11,088 nt of DNA from Alphaproteobacteria bacterium UBA2723 (GTDB taxonomy: Bacteria > Pseudomonadota > Alphaproteobacteria > RF32 > CAG-239): contig DEKL01000105.1 in the NCBI GenBank assembly GCA_002353835.1, positions 1 through 11,088 of the forward strand, in the 5' to 3' direction. The notes beneath the pieces were generated by a model. It did no database searches and had not been told where the DNA came from. It saw nothing but the letters and a program-made list of their open reading frames with translations. Position 1 is the first letter of the stretch. Each line of letters opens with the position of its first letter. Shown here piece after piece: positions 1 through 5,236 of this stretch. The position numbers and the translations under genes are program-made.

Positions 1-264
1 CGCATAAGCAATTTCAGCCGCACCCATGCCATCCTTAAAAAGTTCCTGTTGCACCCCTTGTGATGACATATATTTATAGAACTTTGTTGCCGTGATATTA
101 GGTATTATGACAAGAATGAATTCCCCCGCTTGAACACTGAATTTATAAACAACTTTATCCGGTTTCTCGGATAAGGCTTCAAATTTAATATCTTTTCCGA
201 ATTTTTCATAAAATTGATTTAAGACACCATTTTTTGAAAAATCATTTATCGTTAATATTGCCAT
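1..264 (-). CDS. Hypothetical protein, N-terminal 88 residues (C-terminus off the window)
   Basis: An open frame on the minus strand runs from an ATG at 264-262 through the window edge with no stop, giving 88 residues that begin MAILTINDFSKNGVLNQFYE. I do not recognise the family. The visible part has no signal peptide and no membrane helix. It looks like a soluble mixed alpha/beta protein, with a hydrophobic strand (EFILVIIPNI, about residues 60-69) followed by a charged helical stretch. A GGTGGGAG purine tract just upstream supports this start. An in-frame ATG at 276-274 lies upstream of that tract and would add only four residues. Leucine is mostly TTA and base composition matches the plus-strand genes to the right, so it looks native. 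A strong promoter lies at 301-328. The product may be regulated through the inverted repeat that covers its start codon. Confidence 0.7.
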   Translation of the reverse strand, partial: MAILTINDFSKNGVLNQFYEKFGKDIKFEALSEKPDKVVYKFSVQAGEFILVIIPNITATKFYKYMSSQGVQQELFKDGMGAAEIAYA

Positions 265-302
265 AACTCCCACCATATAAGAATCTGTTATATGGCAATA
301 TT
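254..302. repeat. 12-bp perfect inverted repeat across promoter and start codon
   Basis: AATATTGCCATA at 254-265 is the exact reverse complement of TATGGCAATATT at 291-302, with a 25-nt gap. The inner arm contains the start codon of the minus-strand gene and the outer arm overlaps its predicted -10 box and transcription start. The ribosome-binding tract lies in the gap. It could be a paired operator site, or an RNA hairpin if transcription starts upstream of the predicted position. Confidence 0.6.
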
Positions 303-328
303 TATAGCCGAGCTCCGGCATTTGTCAA
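301..328 (-). promoter_or_regulatory. Sigma70-type promoter of the leftmost gene
   Basis: Read on the minus strand, a perfect -35 TTGACA (328-323) is followed by 16 bp and a -10 TATAAA (306-301). Predicted transcription start is near 294, about 30 nt before the ATG at 264. The spacer carries a GC-rich imperfect palindrome (GCCGAGCTCCGGC, 307-319) that stands out in AT-rich surroundings and could be an operator. Confidence 0.65.
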
Positions 329-349
329 TGCATATCAAAAAACAAGGCA

Positions 350-379
350 TAAAAAAACCTCTCTTACACGAAGAGAGGT
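350..379 (-). terminator. Rho-independent terminator of the membrane-protein gene
   Basis: A 9-bp perfect stem (ACCTCTCTT 357-365, AAGAGAGGT 371-379) with a 5-nt loop is followed, on the minus strand, by seven T residues. It begins 22 nt past the TAG stop of the 401-991 gene and separates that gene from the promoter at 301-328. Confidence 0.9.
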
Positions 380-400
380 CTAAAATTGCAGACAATTTTT

Positions 401-991
401 CTAGCCGAGGGCTATTTTTTTCTTGAGCCACAACAAGATGCTAACAGCGCCGCACACGACACAGCCGACAAAGCCGATTTGTACGAAAGCTGTGGCAATG
501 TGCCTAATGTCCATAAGTTGAACATCAAACAGGTGGATGCATAAGAACATCTCAACCCCGAAGAACATTACTGCGCCGCAGAAACGCATTTTTGCCTCCA
601 GACTGTTCTCAGCAAGCGGGCTATGCAACCCCACAGCTATCATTGGCATCAGCCAAAGAGCAAAGGCTATTTCAGCAAGTGTCAAATTAAGACTGCCTGT
701 GCTGTAAAGGATATAACCGCTCATGACTGACAGAGCAACCAGAGCAATTGTCATGCCCCAGAAGTACTGTTTACAGAGGGCATCAGCGAAGCTCTTGCAG
801 TTCTCCAGCTTTCCGTTCACAGTCTCAAAGAAGATGATGCCCATGTCAATGACACCAAAAACCCCTAAGACCAAGATAGCCTTACAAATCAAATTGATTG
901 GCAACCAAAAGCCGGCCACCAGAAGAGCCATCGGCACAAGGATAGATGCCACTGCCAGTAACACCTTTCCAATTTCTACTACTGTTTTCAT
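401..991 (-). CDS. Integral membrane protein of unknown function, about six helices
   Basis: This 196-residue protein is mostly hydrophobic. I count about six membrane segments, roughly residues 9-29, 33-56, 75-97, 102-121, 134-154 and 166-190. A basic tail (KKK) near the C-terminus suggests a cytoplasmic end. It has seven cysteines, several in or near helices, but no catalytic motif I recognise. I cannot assign a family. The gene is odd for this window: GC is about 48% by counting sampled lines, against 30-45% in sampled lines of neighbouring genes. CTG and CTT are common for leucine and TTA rare, the stop is TAG, and no Shine-Dalgarno tract precedes the ATG, which follows an AT-rich leader. 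It carries its own promoter (1036-1067) and terminator (350-379), so it is a self-contained unit. I infer horizontal acquisition. Confidence 0.8.
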   Translation of the reverse strand: MKTVVEIGKVLLAVASILVPMALLVAGFWLPINLICKAILVLGVFGVIDMGIIFFETVNGKLENCKSFADALCKQYFWGMTIALVALSVMSGYILYSTGSLNLTLAEIAFALWLMPMIAVGLHSPLAENSLEAKMRFCGAVMFFGVEMFLCIHLFDVQLMDIRHIATAFVQIGFVGCVVCGAVSILLWLKKKIALG

Positions 992-1035
992 ACGCTAAAG
1001 TTTTAAATAATTAAACATAAAGATTAAACTTAGGG

Positions 1036-1067
1036 GAAAGGTACTCCATTTTGACAATTTTGTCAAA
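1036..1067 (-). promoter_or_regulatory. Promoter of the membrane-protein gene, with dyad over the -35
   Basis: On the minus strand, TTGACA (1066-1061), 17 bp and TACCTT (1043-1038) fit a sigma70 promoter. The same bases fit the Bacteroidota pattern TTTG (1067-1064), 20 bp, TAnnTTTG, here TACCTTTC with one mismatch. The start would fall near 1031, giving an AT-rich leader of about 40 nt. A 7-bp dyad (TTTGACA 1050-1056, TGTCAAA 1061-1067) overlaps the -35 region and could bind a repressor. Confidence 0.6.
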
Positions 1068-1106
1068 TATTTTTTGTGACATTTTTAATTTCTAAAAGTT
1101 TTTAGC

Positions 1107-1135
1107 TTGACTTTATAGATTATTATATGTAAAAA
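1107..1135 (+). promoter_or_regulatory. Possible tRNA-His promoter
   Basis: TTGACT (1107-1112) is a good -35 box. At 17 bp spacing the -10 is only TAAAAA (1130-1135), preceded by TG at 1128-1129. The start would lie near 1142, leaving a leader of only a few nucleotides before the tRNA. The -10 is weak, so this is tentative. Confidence 0.35.
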
Positions 1136-1148
1136 GGTCAGAGCCAAT

Positions 1149-1225
1149 GGCGGACGTAGCTCAGTTGGTAGAGCCCCGGTTTGTGGTACCGGTTGTCGTG
1201 AGTTCGAGCCTCATCGTCCGCCCCA
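1149..1225 (+). tRNA. tRNA-His, anticodon GTG, with encoded G-1 and CCA
   Basis: All cloverleaf arms can be drawn. The acceptor stem is GCGGACG (1150-1156) with CGTCCGC (1215-1221). The D arm is GCTC with GAGC. The anticodon stem is CCGGT (1176-1180) with ACCGG (1188-1192), around the loop TTGTGGT with anticodon GTG at 1183-1185. The T arm is GTGAG with CTCAT around TTCGAGC. An extra G at 1149 pairs with C73 at 1222, the G-1:C73 identity pair of canonical tRNA-His, and CCA is encoded at 1223-1225. Some alphaproteobacterial groups lack G-1, so its presence is phylogenetically informative. It stands alone, followed by a terminator. Confidence 0.97.
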
Positions 1226-1230
1226 TTGCT

Positions 1231-1262
1231 AAAAAGCCTGTTTAGTAAAGCAGGCTTTTTTT
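1231..1262. terminator. Bidirectional terminator between tRNA-His and the lipoprotein gene
   Basis: AAAAAGCCTG (1231-1240) pairs with CAGGCTTTTT (1251-1260) around a 10-nt loop, followed by T residues to 1262. Because the stem base is A-rich on one side and T-rich on the other, it works on both strands. It ends tRNA-His transcription just past the CCA and also serves the minus-strand lipoprotein gene, whose stop is 29 nt away. Confidence 0.88.
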
Positions 1263-1291
1263 GTTTTTCATCTCTCAATCATAAAAACCTA

Positions 1292-1765
1292 TCAATGCCC
1301 TCCAAAATGTTTTGGTTTAGGATTAGTTTTCAGATTTTTAACATCAATCTTCTTAAAGTCATGATGTTCCATTGTTTTTTTATCACGTATTTTATCTTGT
1401 GGCAACTTTTTCGGTTGAACGGGTTTTGTTTTTTTATCCATATCTTTCTTTATATCATGGTGTCTATGCTCTTTTTCATGATGAACCTTATCCTTAACGG
1501 GCTCATGCTTTTTAATGGGCTCAGGTTTCTTAGCATGGTTATGGTCATGCTTATGTATATCTATACGAGGTTTCTTCGGCTCCGCATAATGTTTATGCGT
1601 ATGATGCGAACCATAATATCTCGGCGGACGATGGTAATAATCTATTGTTGACTTATAGCTGTCGTAAGAATGGTGCACATATACCGGTTCATCATCATAA
1701 ACGACACAGCCGCTTAAGCCAAATGTTAAACCAAGTAATGCAGCAAAAATTCTTAAGTGTCTCAT
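1292..1765 (-). CDS. Histidine- and lysine-rich lipoprotein, putative metal-binding
   Basis: This 157-residue protein starts at an ATG preceded by AAAGGAG at good spacing (1772-1778). Residues 1-19 form a lipoprotein signal with lipobox LSGC, so Cys20 would be lipidated. Residue +2 is Val, not Asp, which by the Lol rule predicts outer-membrane sorting. After a Tyr-rich stretch (about 23-50), the mature protein is almost all His, Lys, Asp, Glu and Pro and is probably disordered. I count 22 His in total, many in alternating runs such as HKHDHNH. Such runs bind Zn, Ni or Cu in other proteins, so periplasmic metal buffering is a reasonable guess but is not shown here. The polycation could also contact peptidoglycan or LPS. 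I recognise no family. A weak promoter and two direct repeats lie upstream, and the bidirectional terminator lies downstream. Confidence 0.85.
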   Translation of the reverse strand: MRHLRIFAALLGLTFGLSGCVVYDDEPVYVHHSYDSYKSTIDYYHRPPRYYGSHHTHKHYAEPKKPRIDIHKHDHNHAKKPEPIKKHEPVKDKVHHEKEHRHHDIKKDMDKKTKPVQPKKLPQDKIRDKKTMEHHDFKKIDVKNLKTNPKPKHFGGH

Positions 1766-1792
1766 CTTTTTCTCCTTTTGCTGATTTCATAT

Positions 1793-1822
1793 ATGATATG
1801 TATTAAAACGAAAGACAGCCAA
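1793..1822 (-). promoter_or_regulatory. Possible promoter of the histidine-rich lipoprotein gene
   Basis: On the minus strand, TTGGCT (1822-1817), 18 bp and TATCAT (1798-1793) form a passable sigma70 promoter about 20 nt before the ribosome-binding site. The -35 overlaps one of the two direct repeats at 1806-1845. Confidence 0.4.
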
Positions 1823-1845
1823 AAAAGTTTTAAACAAAAGACAGC
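1806..1845. repeat. Two 14-bp direct repeats in the divergent intergenic region
   Basis: AAACGAAAGACAGC (1806-1819) and AAACAAAAGACAGC (1832-1845) differ at one base and start 26 bp apart, about two and a half helical turns. They sit between the divergently transcribed lipoprotein and carboxypeptidase genes, and one overlaps the lipoprotein -35. A tandem regulator-binding site is possible. Confidence 0.55.
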
Positions 1846-1906
1846 AATCAAAAAAATTTATATCTGAATAACAAAAATTAACAATTTATTTTCTTTTTAT
1901 GTGTAG

Positions 1907-1912
1907 TATAGT
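1907..1912 (+). promoter_or_regulatory. Possible -10 element of the carboxypeptidase-led operon
   Basis: TATAGT lies 31 nt before the preferred ATG at 1944. No good -35 is present at 16-18 bp. If real, transcription would begin near 1919, after the upstream in-frame ATG at 1899, which supports the 1944 start. Confidence 0.3.
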
Positions 1913-1943
1913 TGCAAACAGTCAGAAAAAGGATAGAGATAAA

Positions 1944-2855
1944 ATGAACGCAATAAGAACTTTTATCGTTGCTATGTTATGTTCTGCAATAACGTTTTCC
2001 GTTGCCGCCGCAGAAACGACATCATCTATTGTTATTGATGCCGAAAGCGGTAATGTATTATATGCCCGTAATGCAAATGAACTCCGTTACCCGGCATCTT
2101 TAACCAAATTGATGACCTTATATATTGCATTTAATGCCATAGAGCGTGGCAAATTAAAATTCAGCGACAAATTAAAAGTATCACAAACTGCTGCCTCACG
2201 TTCTCCTTCAAAATTGGGAATGCCCGCCGGCTCATACATAGATGTCAAAACGCTTATTGAAGCCTTAATTGTCAAATCCGCTAATGACTGCGCTACCGTT
2301 TTAGCCGAGGCCTTAAGTCCGAATGAAACCGAATTTGCAAAATTGATGACCAAAACCGCACACCGCTTGGGTATGCATAACACAACTTTTAAGAATGCCT
2401 CCGGCTTACCGAATACCGCTCAAAAAAGCACAGCCAGAGATTTTGCTATTTTAGGTGCGGCAATTTACCACCACTTCCCGCAATATTATCATATGTTTTC
2501 CATGAAAGAATTTACATACAACGGGATGACCTACAAAGGACATAATTACCTTTTAAACGATTCGCTTGGCACAGATGGTATGAAAACAGGTTACACCGTT
2601 GCTTCCGGCTTTAACATTGTAACATCAGCCCAACAAGGAAAATATCGTGTTATTGCCGTTACCATGGGGCATAAAAAGATGAAAGAGCGTGATGAAGAAG
2701 CCTCTAAGATGATGGAGTTATCACTAAATCACATGAAAAAAGGTTCACGCATTAACACCGCAAATCTTAAAAATGCCATCAACAGCTCCTTAAAGAGCAC
2801 CAAAACCAGAACTGCATATAACCACAGCCAGCCGACACGTAACCGCCGCCGGTAA
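1944..2855 (+). CDS. D-alanyl-D-alanine carboxypeptidase (peptidase S11, low-molecular-mass PBP)
   Basis: This periplasmic serine enzyme removes the terminal D-Ala of peptidoglycan pentapeptides and so limits cross-linking. From the ATG at 1944 it has 303 residues. Residues 1-23 are a signal peptide ending VAAA before ETTSS. All three active-site motifs of the family are present: SLTK (nucleophile Ser52, Lys55), SAN (112-114) and KTG (214-216). The frame stays open to an ATG at 1899, but that would put 15 polar residues before the signal peptide, and AGGA at 1930-1933 precedes the 1944 ATG. The C-terminal beta domain and amphipathic anchor of E. coli PBP5 appear to be missing. After the catalytic domain comes only a basic tail of about 40 residues ending RNRRR, so the enzyme may be soluble or held by charge. 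The next gene starts 8 nt after its stop. Confidence 0.93.
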   Translation: MNAIRTFIVAMLCSAITFSVAAAETTSSIVIDAESGNVLYARNANELRYPASLTKLMTLYIAFNAIERGKLKFSDKLKVSQTAASRSPSKLGMPAGSYIDVKTLIEALIVKSANDCATVLAEALSPNETEFAKLMTKTAHRLGMHNTTFKNASGLPNTAQKSTARDFAILGAAIYHHFPQYYHMFSMKEFTYNGMTYKGHNYLLNDSLGTDGMKTGYTVASGFNIVTSAQQGKYRVIAVTMGHKKMKERDEEASKMMELSLNHMKKGSRINTANLKNAINSSLKSTKTRTAYNHSQPTRNRRR

Positions 2856-2863
2856 TATTGGCT

Positions 2864-3532
2864 ATGTTTACCCCCAAAGCACATATCATCAGTATAGACG
2901 GGCCTAAGGGCTCAGGCAGAAATACCTTGTGTTTTGAATTGGCATTAACCTTACTTTACAATGCCCAACGTACCGCTATTGTTTTAGATGCAGAGTCGCC
3001 TTTACGCGTGGCCATAAAAAACCGCCAGAAGAAAATGCCCGAACTGCTGACTCCGGTTATTTTAGATAAAAAAGATTTTTATTCCGAAGCAAATAAATAC
3101 AGCGCCGTTATTATCCCGCACACAAGTACTGCAGATGAATTTGCCGTAGCCGCATCAACTTATATCACTATTTTGCCTAAAGAAAAAAATGTCACCCAAA
3201 ACTTCATAAAAAATAAAACTTATTTAAACAATATGTTTGAACTAAAGAAAAAAATAGCTTCCCTTTACGGGCATAGTTTGAACTGGATTATCTGCGAAAA
3301 CAACCTTAAACCGGATATTTCCGATACACCCTCCAAAGAATTGGAAAAAATATCACGTCTGCACGGCTTCAGATTAGCCCCGCCCCTCAACAAAAGATTA
3401 TCTTACCAAAATAATATAACCGGCGTTTCTGCACAGGATAAATCTCTCCCTCTTTTTAAGAACGAATTGACGTATGAAGATATTTGCGCCAAAAGAGAGA
3501 TTGTAAAACTTGCAGAATTCATTTTCAGCTAA
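2864..3532 (+). CDS. Divergent MipZ-like ParA/MinD-family protein with degenerate ATPase motifs
   Basis: This 222-residue protein has the layout of MipZ, the alphaproteobacterial ATPase that forms a polar gradient and inhibits FtsZ. I match from memory: an N-terminal P-loop region (GPKGSGRNT, residues 13-21), a LDAESPLRVAIKNR segment like the IDLDSRQ...RYxxNR segment of MipZ, LNWIICENNL like the DWIVLRNRL segment, and HGFRLAPPLNKRLSYQN like its GFRVxPGLSERVIYR segment. Key residues have changed. The Walker A Lys-Ser/Thr becomes Arg-Asn (R19, N20), and the usual DTPG of Walker B is replaced by PHTS. It is also shorter than typical MipZ. ATP hydrolysis may be lost. I chose the ATG at 2864 over an in-frame TTG at 2858; neither has a clear Shine-Dalgarno, so translation is probably coupled to the gene upstream. 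Family assignment is by motif resemblance, not a search. Confidence 0.68.
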   Translation: MFTPKAHIISIDGPKGSGRNTLCFELALTLLYNAQRTAIVLDAESPLRVAIKNRQKKMPELLTPVILDKKDFYSEANKYSAVIIPHTSTADEFAVAASTYITILPKEKNVTQNFIKNKTYLNNMFELKKKIASLYGHSLNWIICENNLKPDISDTPSKELEKISRLHGFRLAPPLNKRLSYQNNITGVSAQDKSLPLFKNELTYEDICAKREIVKLAEFIFS

Positions 3533-3541
3533 TAAATATTC

Positions 3542-3568
3542 TTTACAAGCCGAAGATTTTGTTATAAG
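3542..3568 (+). promoter_or_regulatory. Possible weak internal promoter before pgm
   Basis: TTTACA (3542-3547) and TATAAG (3563-3568) resemble -35 and -10 boxes but are only 15 bp apart. They lie in the 69-bp gap before pgm, which has no terminator hairpin. This may boost pgm and downstream genes. Confidence 0.3.
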
Positions 3569-3601
3569 CTCACCGCAAACACATATTTTTAAGGATTCAT
3601 A

Positions 3602-5221
3602 ATGATTAAGACAGTAAAAACAACACCCTATGCAGATCAAAAAATGGGGACGGCCGGTTTAAGAAAAAAAACACGTACAGCCAGCCAGGAAAATTATATA
3701 GAAAACTTTTTACAAAGTATTTTCAATACTATTCCGAACCTTAATGAAAAATCTTTTCTGGTCGGTGGTGACGGCAGATATTACAATAAGATAGCTATCC
3801 AAAAAATCATTAAAATCGCCGCCGCAAACGGTGTCAAAAAACTTTATGTCGGCAAAGATTGTCTTGTTTCCACACCCGCCGGCTCACACATTATCTTAGA
3901 AAATCATTTAGACGGCGGATTCGTTCTTTCCGCATCACATAACCCCGGCGGTATAGACGGTGACTTTGGTATTAAATATGCCACATCTTCAGGCGGACAA
4001 TGCCAGCCCTCAGAGAGCGCCGCCATTTTTGAGCAGACACAAAATATCACAGAATACAGAATATCAGATTGTCCGGATTTTGATTTAACAAAACTTGGTA
4101 CATTTTACTGCGAAAATACGGAAATTGAAGTCATAGACCCTTATGTTGACTACATTAAATTGATGGAAAGCATTTTTGATTTTAAGAAAATAAAAAAATT
4201 ACTCACTTCCGACTTTCGCTTTATTTTTGACGCCATGAACGGTGTTACAGGACCTTATGCCAAAAAGATTTTTGAAGAAATTTTAGGCGCCCCGAAAGGA
4301 ACCGTTGCCCATGGCACACCTTTAGAAGATTTCGGCGGTTTACATCCTGACCCGAATTTAATCTATGCCAAACATTTGGTGGATATAATGTATTCCGATA
4401 CCGCACCGGATTTTGCCGCCGCCAATGACGGTGATGGTGACCGTAATATGATTTTGGGCAAAAAATTCTTTGTTTCCCCGAGTGATTGCTTGGCTGTCTT
4501 AACGGATAACTATAAATTGATACCTGCTTATAAAAACGGCATATACGGAGTCGCAAAATCTGCTGCCACCTCACTTGCTGTTAAACACGTTGCCGAAAAG
4601 TTAGGTATCGGCTATTATGAAGTGCCGACCGGATGGAAGTATTTTATCAATTTAATGAATTCTAATCGCATTACTTTTTGTGGCGAAGAAAGTTTCGGTG
4701 CCGGTGCATCTTATATCCGTGAAAAAGACGGTATCTGGGCAACACTGTTTTGGCTCAGCATTATCGCCGAAACCGGCAAGTCTGTTAAAGAGATTGTTTT
4801 ACACCATTGGCAAAAATACGGCAGAAATTACTACTTGAGAAATGACTTTGAGGGTATTCCGCAAGATATTGCCGATAAATTAATGGCAGATTTGGAGAAC
4901 AGCCTCCCTTCTTTGGTCGGTAAAACATTTGACGGCTACACTGTTTCAGAAGCTTATCCGTTCATATACCACGATCCGGTTGATAAAACTTCCACTAAAA
5001 ACGGTTTAATCATTCATTTTTCGGACGGCTCACGTATTGTTTATCGTCTTTCAGGAACCGGAACTAACGGTGCTACATTAAGAACATATATTGAGCGTTA
5101 TGTAACTGATAAACTTGACGAAGAACCGGATGAAATGCTAAAAGATTTAAGTCATATATCACGTATTATTTCTGATGTAACGGCGCGTACCGGTAAAGAA
5201 CAACCGGATATCATAACTTAA
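3602..5221 (+). CDS. pgm: Phosphoglucomutase (alpha-D-glucose phosphate-specific)
   Basis: Pgm interconverts glucose-1-phosphate and glucose-6-phosphate in the cytoplasm, feeding UDP-glucose, envelope polysaccharide and storage glucan synthesis. The 539 residues match the usual length of this subfamily. The N-terminus has the TTPYADQKMGTAGLRKK signature; many relatives have TSGLRKK there. The other hallmarks follow in order: SASHNPGG with phosphoserine Ser112, the Mg-binding loop DGDGDR with Asp276, Asp278 and Asp280, the sugar-binding loop GEESFG (361-366), and the phosphate-binding RLSGTGTNGATLR from residue 482. All four domains therefore look complete and active. AAGGA at 3591-3595 fixes the start. 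cckA begins 15 nt after the stop, so the two are probably cotranscribed. Confidence 0.97.
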   Translation: MIKTVKTTPYADQKMGTAGLRKKTRTASQENYIENFLQSIFNTIPNLNEKSFLVGGDGRYYNKIAIQKIIKIAAANGVKKLYVGKDCLVSTPAGSHIILENHLDGGFVLSASHNPGGIDGDFGIKYATSSGGQCQPSESAAIFEQTQNITEYRISDCPDFDLTKLGTFYCENTEIEVIDPYVDYIKLMESIFDFKKIKKLLTSDFRFIFDAMNGVTGPYAKKIFEEILGAPKGTVAHGTPLEDFGGLHPDPNLIYAKHLVDIMYSDTAPDFAAANDGDGDRNMILGKKFFVSPSDCLAVLTDNYKLIPAYKNGIYGVAKSAATSLAVKHVAEKLGIGYYEVPTGWKYFINLMNSNRITFCGEESFGAGASYIREKDGIWATLFWLSIIAETGKSVKEIVLHHWQKYGRNYYLRNDFEGIPQDIADKLMADLENSLPSLVGKTFDGYTVSEAYPFIYHDPVDKTSTKNGLIIHFSDGSRIVYRLSGTGTNGATLRTYIERYVTDKLDEEPDEMLKDLSHISRIISDVTARTGKEQPDIIT

Positions 5222-5236
5222 GATAAGAGGCTGTAA

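Noticed and set aside
723..998. Plus-strand open frame opposite the membrane-protein gene
   Set aside because: It lacks a ribosome site, has no recognisable features, and overlaps a minus-strand gene that has a promoter, a terminator and a clear helix pattern.
1001..1030. CtrA-type boxes (TTAA-N7-TTAA) near the membrane gene and before the carboxypeptidase
   Set aside because: TTAA words here are spaced by 4 or 9 bases, and near 1878 only one half-site is present. In such AT-rich DNA they are expected by chance.
265..1149. tRNA-associated integration site with a duplicated tRNA end
   Set aside because: I found no copy of the tRNA-His 3' end and no integrase. The foreign-looking gene is on the 5' side of the tRNA, unlike typical islands.
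1226..1651. Plus-strand open frame of 141 codons opposite the lipoprotein gene
   Set aside because: Its translation is an odd Met/Phe/Ile-rich string caused by His and Lys codons read in reverse. It starts inside the tRNA CCA and terminator region, while the minus strand has a ribosome site and lipobox.
1899..1943. Upstream ATG start for the carboxypeptidase
   Set aside because: It would place 15 polar residues before the signal peptide and has no Shine-Dalgarno; AGGA precedes the ATG at 1944.
2858..2863. TTG start for the MipZ-like gene
   Set aside because: An ATG lies two codons downstream at 2864 and neither has a clear ribosome site, so the ATG is preferred.
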